From contig CM065378.1 in the NCBI GenBank assembly GCA_033060915.1, positions 17,660,001 through 17,724,000 of the forward strand: a DNA stretch of 64,000 bases. Direction: 5' to 3'. A program made the position numbers and the translations under genes. The DNA comes from Euryodendron excelsum. Its lineage: Eukaryota; Streptophyta; Magnoliopsida; Ericales; Pentaphylacaceae. Below are positions 48,169 to 60,600 of this stretch, piece by piece; position 1 is the stretch's first letter; each line of letters opens with the position of its first letter. The notes under the pieces are model-generated. The model did no database searches. It saw only the letters and a program-made list of their open reading frames with translations, and was not told the origin of the DNA.

Positions 48169-51063
48169 TCAGAAGAATATTATTGACACTCCCATCGTAA
48201 AGCATCCAGCAGCCACCCAAGGGCTCAAACGTTCACCTGTTTCAAGTATCAACATTAGTCTCCGCAACATGCAGACTGACCAACAAGAAAGGACTATACA
48301 TGGGCATGGTTAGATACATCCCAACATGCTTGCCGTTTCAATAGCTTAGATTATCACAATTAGTGAAAGTAGGTCAATCCATGAAATGTTTCAAAAACGA
48401 TCATAAGGATTGCTTGAGCTTGATATTGAAAGTGTGGACCAATTGTTCCCTAAAACATTTATTCCCACCCCTGCTCCCTGGAGTTCTCTATGTTCGTGTA
48501 TTTGCATATGTCAAAAGCAGAATGGATATGCTCGGTTCATTGAGGGGCTTGGGCAGTTCCCTCATAGGACAATCTTTTGAAAGAGTCCAAGCAATGGTGC
48601 AAGGTGGCAACATAAATTTTTTCATTTTTTTATAGAAAGCAACAAAAGAAGGCTTAAAATAGAGCTTGATAACTCTGCTGTAATGTATAATTACAATAAC
48701 ACCATGTAAAGTGTAAGTGCAGTGTTGCATGTTATACATGCTGGGCGAGCAATTCAAAATTCAATAAGCCTACCTATTCTAGCTGCCTTCCAAAAGAAAC
48801 CACGAAAGCTGCCAGAGAGAGACACCAATCAATATCAGCTTGATGCAAATATTATCAAGTGAAAAAAAAAAAGAGCAAAAGGCTTAAAAAAGTTAGCAGC
48901 AGAATCATTTAGGAAGACTTAATTCAACTAAAGACAAGGAGAAAAAGGATTGAATGATGCCACCACATTGTAATATTAATACTGAATTTTCATCAACACA
49001 CAATCTCACTCTTGTAAAACGGTTTATTATACAATTGCCCTAGCTCTATTATACGCACTTACCCAAAAAAAAAAAACAGTTTATTATACAAGAAACCAGT
49101 AAATGATTAGTTGAAAACGGTGTCATTGCCTTGGATCTATTGTGCACAGGTGCAACGTTTGCACTAAATATCCTACCAATAATGGCGGGAAGAGGCATAC
49201 GGTAATAATAAGGGCAAATGTTTAGACAGTTCCTAGAGCTCCAAGTCAACACCATATATCTACATCAATCAAGATGTTGATTCTATACTAGTCTTTAACA
49301 ATATCTTCTGTATCTCAGCTTATCACAAACTAAATTAATTTGCCATTGGTGTTCTTCCTCGACATTTTAAATATCATAGTTGAGTTTCAGAAAGGACATG
49401 CTGTGGGATAAGGCTAAACTTGCACATGAAATCACATTGTATCATATAGGGAAAGCAATACATAGGAAGAATGGTATTATTACCTGGATCAGTATTAACC
49501 ATGTTGATTGTGTAATTTTCTTATCATTTGTAGACAAAGTATATATGAAGCTGGCCAAAGTAATAGGGTGAGGTTCTGTATCTCCATTTAAATTGCTAAC
49601 GATTCATAAATGTGATGTATGCATCCTGTATTGCCATTTCGTCCTACATAGGCCAAATTCCAACTATCAAGGTGCCAGAACCTTTTTACTATCACAATTC
49701 ACAACTCACGACTTTCTGGCCTTCCTCTCATCCCTCTGATGGTTAATCACGTCACACCTATTCACTGCAATCGGAATTCCACAAATACAAACTATGTTCT
49801 TAGTGGAGGCCAAAATGGAAAATGGCTTCCAGCATTGGGCAATCGAGAACCTGGGAAAATACTGGTCAACAATTCGTAGTTCTCCATCTCATCCATGAGT
49901 AACTGCAAACTTTTTGATAAAAGGACTATTTTGCAAACATATCTCCTCACGCTCCAAATATATATATTTTTCAATAAGTCCCTCGCATTTCAAATATTCA
50001 AGTTAATAAACCAAATTTTCATATTATCCACCATTGAATTTGTCCCACATACAATGACTTCTTAGGAAAGCAATTCTATTATCTTTAAGAACTCTAATAA
50101 GGTCAACTTAACTTGACAAAGACTCAATCCTAGCACCTTCGAAGTTTGGATCTTCTAAAAAAAAGAATATAAATCATATGATAGTAACTCTAATCACATA
50201 ATTCTCCTAGGTGACATCCAGTAGTATTGTATTTATGAACCTCACATTCATCTATGCATGGAGAAGATACCATAAGCAAGCTAGCCTTGCATGACCTTGT
50301 TGATGACACAACCCAAAGTAAGGTTGCCAATGAGTTGGCTACTTGTATCTTGTTCAACCATTTTGCTATGTCTAGGGCTATGTCATACGTTATCATGTCT
50401 TCCCTTACCCTTTCTGTGCACATCCTTCCAGGCCAGCCTATGGTGCCTTAAAATGAACCAGGCTCCACAATTGGTCCAGAATTGGTCCAGGCTCCACAAC
50501 TGATGCTACCTAATTCTTTCTACTGCTAACTGTTCTTACCTTCAGCCATCTAAATCCAAACTGCCATCTTGGCTACCAGTAAAATCTTACAAGGCCAAAC
50601 TTATTGCAAAAGCCTCTGAAAATCTCTTTCTAGATTCTAATTTATTGCCTCAACCTACTCCAATCTCATCTATAATACTGTTTTCAGCTATCTTTTCCTC
50701 CATTGACTTCACCAAATCATCTTTCCCCCAATGATGCACAAGCAATCTTTCATGCGCATCAAAATATATATATATATATATATGTATACAAATATGTAAA
50801 AGAGGTGGGGAAGGAAGGTACCCTGTTTTCTGTTCCAGGAGAGTGGGAAACTGCATCTTCAGGTATGTGCACGTACAAATCACCAAAAGCACCACCGTCA
50901 GAAACGAATGGAAGTTGAAAAGAGCCGACTGAGAAAAAGAAAAGAAAAAAAGAGTGAACCAAACCACCATCAACATTGAATTTCACATCTTTGATTTCTG
51001 AGTCGCAAGAAAGAACAAGAAGAACAAAAATAATATAATCATTCATCCATTTATAATCACCAT
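48169..51063 (-). CDS. Protein kish (TMEM167-type secretory pathway protein)
   Basis: Kish is a tiny conserved Golgi membrane protein needed in the early secretory pathway. Exons are 51063-51061 (the ATG only), 50928-50822, 48808-48774 and 48236-48169. They sum to 213 nt and encode exactly 70 residues. Junctions are GT-AG and in phase: ATG/gtgatt, ctcag/TCG, ACAGG/gtacc, ggcag/CTTT, ATAG/gtagg, aacag/GTGAA. The protein reads [19 protein letters not shown] (first membrane span), [33 protein letters not shown] and ends in a second hydrophobic stretch [11 protein letters not shown]. It matches the plant kish family nearly residue for residue as I know it. The start codon is the last triplet of the first exon, so a search limited to long open frames misses the gene. 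It is divergent from the DUF2439 gene, about 550 bp apart. Confidence 0.93.
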
Positions 51064-51498
51064 ATCTTCTGATTCTCCTGCAACTGAAACTGATTGTTGT
51101 TTACCCTCTCTCTCTCTCTCTCTCTCTCTCTAGCTTCGTTTCAGATCTACACAAAAGAAGATTAAAAGCAAAGAGCAAACGCCAAATGGGTTAAATCGGT
51201 ATGCAAATCTGGAAAGGCTTTGCTTCGTACTCTTGTCTCCTGGAACGACGTCGTTTGCAATAGAGAAGCTACAACTAGAAGGGCTTTTTTATAAACCTCG
51301 TCCCTAACTAATCAGCGATATTGGTATCCTCTTCTGGTGTAGGAACGTCCTTGTTCCGGATAAACATTGATGCTTTCAGTGCATCCAAACAGACCTTTTT
51401 TGGAGCATTACATTCCCGCCTTAAGGAGCAAGGAGCTCGTACCGTCGTACGCCATAGCAGCGTATATCTATCTTCAACTCCGTCACTCTCTGGAGGTA

Positions 51499-51534
<36 letters not shown>

Positions 51535-51613
51535 ATCTTCAAAGCCGAGTTGCCTTAATTTCTAGTTTCGAGTTTGCAATTGGAATTTGAATTTGTGATA
51601 TTGTGTTGTAGAA
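51064..51613. promoter_or_regulatory. Probable bidirectional promoter/leader region
   Basis: It lies between the kish start and the DUF2439 start on opposite strands. It contains two CT runs (51104-51131 and 51502-51530) that fit pyrimidine- or purine-rich plant leaders. An acceptor gttgtag lies just before the DUF2439 ATG and suggests a leader intron. No TATA box was assigned with confidence. Confidence 0.5.
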
Positions 51614-54600
51614 ATGGGGGATGTGAAGAGATGGTCCGTAACCTATACAAAGCACATCAAACAGAAGCGGAAAGTCTATCAAGATGGTTTCGTAGAGCTT
51701 CACGACTCAAGCCACAGGGTATTACCATGACCATTCAATTTGCTTCTTCAACAATTCGACCATTCAATTACACCGTTTCAGCAATCAAATCAGGCACTAG
51801 TTTTCAGTGTGGGTTAGGTTGGATTGCAGCGTTGTGCATTTATCGGCCATTTTTGTGATAATTTTCTTGCTTCCTTGATATGCCACAGATCATGCTCTAT
51901 GATGATTGTGAGAAACTCCTAGATAGCAGGATTGTGAAGAAAGATGATGTTGTCAGATCCGGCGAAACACTGGCATTCAATGCTTATCTTGTTGACATAG
52001 GGGAACTTGATGGAGATCATAAGCCAACATCTAATTTGAGTTTTCAGGAAAGAGATAAGAAAATTACTGAGAAAGATGGAGATGGGTTCTTTCATGGGAA
52101 AAAGTTCAAGGATAATTCAGTTTCTGTTGGTATCACTTTAATCCTTTTTAACACTTTGGACCTTTAGCCTTCCTTGCTTCGCACTTTTCTTCTCTCAAAG
52201 TTTTCAATCAAATTACACTCTTTGGGTGTTCCTAATTCAGTTTTTAAAAAAAATCCAGGGAAGAATAAAGCACCATCAAGTAATCAAAGACCATCACAAA
52301 AAATTATTAAAGGTTGGTCCGATAACATTTGTTGTGTCTTCATTTTTTATTTGCCAATTAAGTTGCTTAGTCAGTCTGCTTATTTTGGGTTAGGTGATAC
52401 AGGATAATAGTTTCTAATGTAGGTAGTTCATTTGTAAGTTTCTCTAAGTTGTATGGGCAACCCATCATTTGGTGAAACATGTTGTTCATCTGCTCTCTAT
52501 AGTCTCTATTGAGATCGTGATTCTGTATGCATGCGCATATTCTTTTTAAGTGACAGTGGAAAAGGTTTTTTTGATTTTTCATCTTTTGTTTTGCAATATC
52601 TCACCTTTCTTAGACTACCGTGGCACAAGCTTGTCAATGTGTTAGGTTTCTACATCGCTTTGTATCTAGCCAGCACATTAGGTCAATTAGCTTATAAATT
52701 AATGTACCTTTAATGGTTTTCTTTATTTCAGAGTTTAAGAAGAATGAAATGAACAAGTATGGAGCACCAAGGAATTGTCCAGATACAACAAAAACCAGCT
52801 ACACTGGTCAGTTTGTACTGTTGTCTATAATGGTAGCTAATTCTCTAGGTTATTTTGACCAAATGCACGAAACACACAATTAATCCTCCTTATTGCTAAT
52901 GCTAGTTTTTGATTTGTTGATTTTGTTCTGTTCAACACAATAGTGAGCCTCAAAATATTCTGCAATTGTCAGACTGACAAGTTTTAACCGGCTTAGTAAA
53001 TTGTCATCTTGATTCTTGTTGGTTTAAATTTGTTTTACATAGTTTGCTCCCTCTCTCTCTCTCAAGCACATGCACATGCACATGCATGCACGTGCACGCA
53101 CACACAGAAAGGAAAACAAAATAAAATAGACAGAGTAAAGGAGTATTTTGTTTTTCTGAACAAAGGAGAAACTGAATTCTGCCTGAGGTGGAAAACATGT
53201 GCAACACTGTATCAGGCAATTCATGATTTGTCCTTTGGATGTAATTTATGGTGAACTAACACATTTGGAGAGACTTTAGTATGATAAGGTGGAAATAATA
53301 GAATAGTAACTCTAGGAATTCCCTTAGCCTATTGAAAACGATCTCATTGCATAATTATCTATGATTGTTTATCTCTCTAGCATGACCATTTGATGAAATG
53401 TGGAGGAAGTGGGTTAAATAGTTGATACTACTGGAAGGATTCCTCTTTGGCTAATAAGTGCTATAATTGGCATTCTTCTGATTGGTTTAATAGGCATTTT
53501 CTTTTACCGTATTCTGGATTGGGTTCATCCCTGTAGTAGTTGGATCAATGTTGCATGCAATATTTAAAGACTTGATAGCAAGTTACAAAAATGCTTGGTA
53601 ATTACTTTTATCTTACTGTATGCAAAGTAAGCATTCCATTAAAAGTTCTCTCATTGCCTAGATACCCAATTGAACCCAGCTGAGGCTTATCCGAATTACT
53701 GGAATTAGCCACATGAATATGATTCATGTGATTAAGCTTTAAAACCAGTTTTCTTGAAGAACCAAGGCATAGTAAATCTTAACATAAATATTTTTTTCAT
53801 CAGTTTTGATAAACAGGTTATTTGAACATATCATACTTGGATTTTGTATTCAATCAAGTACAGGTACCATTGAAACACTGCGTACAACTGATTATTTTAT
53901 TTTTATCCAATAAATCAATAGATGTGGAAGCACCGCAGTATAATTACTTAGGATCTCTAACAATTTATAGTGGTTTATTAAAGTGAAAAGCTTCCAAACT
54001 TAATATTTCCTTTTCTCTTTTGCGTTTTTCGTTTTTCAGATAATGTGTCAGACTTCACATTTTCTTCAAAACATCTTATGCTCACTCATCATTACATTAT
54101 AGTTTTAGCTAGAATTTAGTTTCCTAAGGACAATTTTACTATCATTTACATGTATTACATAACAAAAATATGGTGAGAACGAACTGATAATCGTGAGATT
54201 AATTTTTAATTCAAATAAAAACAGAAAATTTCTCCCTGGAATGCCTTTAGACCCATAACACTAACATATTTAGTATTTCAAATACTATAACCTGGCTGGC
54301 TATAGATTATCTGTACTTTATGCATCATAATACCAAAGCAATTGAAACGTTGGAACATTCAGGTGGCAGTGATCTTACTTGTCCTGTTATTTTTGGGTTG
54401 TTGGTGAGGGCAATTGACGTGTCTTGTTTATTATCTCACTACCTGTGTCATTTCCCCAGCACGAAGATCTTATCGATTTGTCTTGCATGGATAGGAGTTT
54501 CATGCTTTTCCCTTGGGATCCTTTATTGTTTTCTTCATCTTCTTCTTTTTTCCTAGTTGACATTTCTCTTTTCCATTGTAGAATGGCAGGTGCTGTATAC

Positions 54601-57600
54601 TACACAAATAACTCAAAAGGCCAAGAAGTATCACGATGGAATCTTAAGAGTTGCAACTTGTGGGTCCCAAGGGAGGCAGGTTGAAATAAATAGGTCCTAT
54701 CAAACAATTTCGTTATTGCCATGTCATTTTTGTACATTATTGACAATCTAGACATTGTAGTCGATTAACTTAATGATGCAACATAGCCAAAGAATAAAAG
54801 GTAATTTATAAATCACTGCAAAAGTGGTATAAAGGACAGGACATGCGATGATGTGAATTGCTGGTGCTTATTGTTCTGGTTTATCAGAAAGGTTGAATGT
54901 AAACCTATATTCTTGATACAAAAGTAATAGCATATGACGCATGCAATATTGTTTTGATGGTTAAAGTCATAATGTCTATCATACTAATGCTGTTTTGAAT
55001 TTCCTTTTTTTTTTTTTTTTCCAAATCTTCGAAAGAGAGAGACGAAGAAGCAGTGTGAGCTTATTAGGATTTCAATTACACAAATGGATGCACCAAAATG
55101 TTCCTGTGCACAAAACACACACACTTCGAAATTGGGGGATGAAATGGTGTGGTATGTTGAAAGGAGTGGACCACTGACAAGAGATTGGATTATTATAGAA
55201 CATTTATCCTTCCTCATTTTTAAAGAGTTCCAAAGACTAGTAAAAGATAGGGAATATCTGAAATGCAATGATTTTATGTGGTGGCTAAACTGACCCCCTG
55301 TATTCTCATCAGATTACTAAAAACTGTTAGAGTGCTCTAGGCTGTAGAGACTTATTGTAATTGCTAAATTTTTCTAAGGCAAGTGAGGATTTTTTTTTTC
55401 TTTTTTATTTCATATTAGTAAGATGTTTCAATAAGAAGCATCCATGGGAGCAACCCAAAAACAAAAGGATAAACCAAAAAAAACCGTCAGAGCAACAAAT
55501 CCTATACACTAATTCCAACTCTATCGTCTTGCCAGTAGCAGGATTGATCCCTCTGGGAAGCCAATTAGACGAAATAATGCTTTTCAATCTATACATAGGC
55601 ATCTCAAAGTTGGTTGCTATGCTTCGTCAACTGAAAATGAACCTTGAGAGCTATTTTTTGACTTTGAACTTTCCTAGCAATCCTTGTGGTTCCTCCCCAT
55701 GATTTAAGAAATTCAGGATTTGTCAAAGAAAACATGTCCGTAGTCGATATGAATTATGTTACCTAGACTATTCTAAATTTGTGAAATACTCGTGTTGGAT
55801 ACTCGACACTCGGACAAGGGTATCAGATATGTGTCCGATATGACTAGTTGGACATGCATATAACATGTATAAGTAATTGAGTTTACTATAGAACTAAGCA
55901 TACAACTTCCATTTTATACATGAAATGTTATATTTTAGCTTGTAAATATCATTTTATCTTAAAAAAAGGAGCATAAATATTTAAAAAACATGAAATTGAA
56001 GCCGTGTCCGAGTGTCCTTGGACATGAGAATTAGATGAATCCGACACTTGGACACGTACCCGCATCCAACACCTGTACCTGAGTTCAAGTGACATAGGTT
56101 ATTAGCATGTGAAATAAAATGTGAGGTTATGGACTCACACAAGATTGAGGATTCCAGTTGACCATCTACCGAATGTAATTATCCCTGTCAGTTTTCAAAA
56201 TCCACAAGCATGACCCTCTCAGGCGATACGTTATTATTTGTTGTTTTACCTGTTTGCATTTGTTATTGTTGTTTATTGCCACTTTGGCTTTCTGTCCTTA
56301 CCAAAGCACAATTCATGCTCAAACTCCCCCTTTTTTTTTTTCGGTCATCATTCAGGTTACACTATATGATGTAAACAGGAGACTCTTAGATAATAGGTTC
56401 CTTAAGAAGGATGAAGTGGTTGGATCTGGTGAATCACTGGCTTTTGATGGTCATTTGGTTGACATTGGAGAACCTGAAGGAGACCATAGGCCTCTATTGG
56501 ACTTGAAAGGTCAAGGAAGAATTTGCACTGGAGGTGGCAAAACAGGGTTACCACATGGACAACTTGCCCAGCACGATTGTTGTGTTGGTATGATAATTTG
56601 TCCTATGTTGATTAGAAGCAGCATCTAATCTTTTTGTGCCATGCGCTAAAGGGATTTTAGTGTCACTAAAATGTTTTTTCCATCAGGTGACAGATTGTAG
56701 TTGTTTCTTTTTCTTATTTTTGTTCACTAACAGAGAATGGAAATTCCAGTTCAAATAACAGCATGTCACCAGTGAATTGTCACAAAGCAGTTAACACTAC
56801 CATGAGAGGTCAGTACAAGTAGATGCATCTTTCATGATTGTTCAATAGAATGCTTGAAGGTAGTTTCTCATTTAAAGTCCTAATCTTTTAGAGGTCAAAT
56901 TTTTTTGAATCTTGTATTAATAGGTTTCTCTCGCTTGCATGCAGTTATCAACAGCACTTTTTCCTATCTTTCATGATTGTTCAGTTTTCGTTTCTTTGAT
57001 ATTGCCTTTTCTGAAGTCTTTAAGAAAAAAAAGTCATTCCTCTATAATTGCTTACATGCTTATATCCTTTTCAATGCAGAATGGCATGCTCTATACACTA
57101 CTCAGATAACTCAAAAGGCCAAGAAGTACTACAGTGGATTCTTCAGACTTGCCTCATGTGGTTCCTACCAGATGCAGGTTGGTTCGTGTGAATTCTGCAC
57201 TCCCCACCTCGATGCTATGTTTGTTACAAAGGAAAAATGGAAGGATAGAATGTGTAATGAGAGCATGGAAGGGAAGGAGAGGATACAATTTCCAGGGGAG
57301 CCACAGATTGACAATCATCCAAAAGTGGATGGAAAGGAGGAAGGAAGATACTCCCCCTCTCATTTAACCTCCTGAAATGACATTTTTGGCCCTCAAGTTT
57401 CATTACTTCTACTTATCAAGAAACAAAAAAAAAGTTTCGTTACTTGTTCTATAAAATGAGGGTCAGAATTGTAAAATAATTTAAATCATCCACTTGGAAG
57501 GACAATCCCATCCTTAAGGATCCACTTTCTTTGTCCTCTCTTCCCTTCCCTACTGTTTCCTTTCCTTTCTACCGAACATAGCACAAGTATTTTTGCAAGT

Positions 57601-60600
57601 TATCTTAGTGGGAAATAATCAGGCAATTGATCAGTTGATTCAACTAAAGTTCTGCAGACGTGCCTGCTACCAAATAATGTATAGGGTAATTTGTACGCAA
57701 GTTGTGAAGGGATGTGAAGAAGCTCAATTACAGACAGTTGAGGAATCTAATTTATCTACAAAGCCTGCTATTTTTTTTTTTATCACATCTTATACTTCCA
57801 GTTAGTTATATTGATACTGGTATTACTGTTTGTATAATGGACAGTGTTCATTGCAGCTATGGCTCTTCATCCTCATAAGATTTTTGTTTGTTTGTATTCG
57901 AAAGCTTGATATACATTGTTGGCCCCATTTCCTAATAGCTTGAGCTTTTGGGAGAATTGGTGATCAAATATGGTATAAAAGCTTGGTTTCTAGGAGATCC
58001 TGCATTCAAGTCTCGTTATATGACTTTGTCTCCCATTATATGTTGTGCACCCCACTCAGTTCAGTTTCTGCATTTGTCCATTTTACTTCCCAATGCACCA
58101 TGTTAGTTTGGTTTGTGCTTTTGTCTTCCTTCCCAAACGTGGGACAAGGTTCACGTGAGGGGGTTGTTAGACAGCTTGATATACATTGTTGGGGCCATTT
58201 CATACAGCTTTTTTGTTTGTTTGTTTGTCTTTCTTGTTTAAATGTGTATCATTTGTATGGTTCCAACTAATAGTTCCATGCTCAAACATAATTATATTGG
58301 CCAAAAAGTTATACACAGTATGTATGCTCAAAATGTAGTTAAAAATACTATTTGAAAATCTATTTTACTTGTTCTTGCTTTAATTAATTGAAAAGCACTT
58401 TAGACTTTTGATAGTAAGTGCTTGAGATAAAGTGCTATAGCCCAGTAACCACTTTTCTGGTGTAGCCTTATGTTTTATGGACTCGGGTAAAATAGTGTCG
58501 GATGAGGATATGTGTCTATGTGTCAGATTTGTCTAATTCTCATGTACAAGGACACGGAGACATAGAAAAATATTCATATTTCTCAATATTTTTGTTTTTA
58601 TTTTTCTAGGATAGAATAATATTTACATGGTGCTATACATGTATGAATTACTAAACATTTTTGTTTGGTAAATATCCAATAATACATGTCAAACACATAT
58701 CTATACCTATACCTTTACCAAAGTGTCAGAGTCTAAATGTCAAGTTTTCTACGTGCTTACTTCATACATTTTAGAAGGGTCCATGCAACATAGGTGTTGC
58801 CCTCATGTGGAAAATTTGTTGATTGGCCTTTGTTTACCAGGGACTTAATTTCCGTGGCCTGCCTCCATTGCTATGTAGATATCTTTACACTTGATAATAA
58901 TAAATTTCCTCAAGGCTTTACCAAGGTAGGCCGGTCAATATAATTAAGCGACTCAATCTACCTATTCATGAATTATGTCAGATGATTCCACAGCATGGAA
59001 AGCTCTTGCACTATATGTATATGATGAATTTGCGAGGTTTATGCATGTGCAAAAATTAAGAACTTGCACCATGAACAATAAATTGGATTAAACATCAGAT
59101 GTTTTCATGAAAACACTCTCTACCACTAACCATTTCCATTGGCCAATTAGACGGTGATGAGAGGAATCTTCGAGTTTTTGGTGTACCTGTCCTCTCTACT
59201 TGACTAATCCTGTTAGTACATCAGGCTACTTTACTAAATGAAGATGGAACCATTCTGGACCGTAAATTTCTCAAGTTATCTGAAGATGTGAGAAGTGGGA
59301 GGACATTTGAACTGTCAAAATATTTGGTGGAGGTTGGTGAGCCACTGATAAGACCTGAAGGTATTGATTTGCTCTCACAAGCTAATCTTTATGTCTCATT
59401 TATCATATAGTTGGACTTACATTGGTCAGTCGTTACATGGCATCTCAAGGTATTGCATTGACTTTGGAGTGGTACTTCTTTTTTCTTCTATTACCCTATT
59501 TTCTGCTTTCAGAGGTTATAATCTTCCCTTTGGTTTGGATGTGTAGGAGAACCTCCAAAAAATGATATCTCTGGAAAAGATGTGGAATCAGATTTTAGTT
59601 GCTCTAGTGTTGACAATTTGAAATTGGGTAGGAGAATCCCAATAGAGAAGCCTTTACGTGATGGTAAGCTGATTGCCCAAATTAGTGCATCACATACAAA
59701 AACAGGTCTCTCCCATATGGTTGTTTCTGTTATTTTTTGTTTCTTTTATTTTGGTGCATTGGTTTTGCAATGTTTATGTCATCAAATTCCCCATGTTTGC
59801 CCACGTTATGTATGATAAGAGGATAAGAAATAGTAGACAGCATTTCACCACTAGGTTCGTAAAGGAATACATAGATTATGGTGGATTTACCACTTTATTT
59901 CTGCTATCTAGGTTAAATGTGATGATTTCAAGAAAATAGTGCGGATTTTTCTAGCCTTTCAGCTGCATATGAAGCCTCTCCCGACATTGTTTGGTGCACT
60001 TTTTATGTTGCTTGGTATAGTTGCTATATTGTCTCATTGTTGATTGGAATTTGACCATTTTTCCTGTCCTGAAAAGATGGTTTTACATGGGACAGGAACT
60101 TGTTGGTCTGGACATCAGAACTCTTACGATTATTAGAAGTCTTTCCAAGAAATTCAAAGCATTCTTAAAGGTCTCCTCAAGAATCTTAAAACATTTTTAC
60201 ATTTACCACAATTATACAAGTTTTGTATATTATGTATAACCAAGTCATGCTTGAATTGAATTTCCTAAGCTATACTGTAGCAACTTGATGTTCACTTTGA
60301 ATCACTCATCTACTTGTGATGTATTCAAGGAACATTGAAGGATTGTTTTGCAGAAATTCCATTGAGATGGAGAATGACACAAAAATCTGCATATACACGA
60401 ATGCATAATACAATCCACTTCACCAGAATTGGATTACATATCCCCACCCCCACATTTCTAGTGGCATTTGTCTGTTCTCATCTTGTCACTCTGCTGCAGA
60501 TAAGTTATTGTGTAGCATATTTGTTCCACTTCTGCAGCCAATGAAATTTTGTCTATTCTAAAAAAATCTGTTGTATGTGTTTCTTCTCCTATTCTCCTAT

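Noticed and set aside
50650..51046. Minus-strand open frames including [13 protein letters not shown] with a signal-peptide look
   Set aside because: They run through kish intron 1 and exon 2, mostly in the wrong frame; the spliced kish model explains the sequence.
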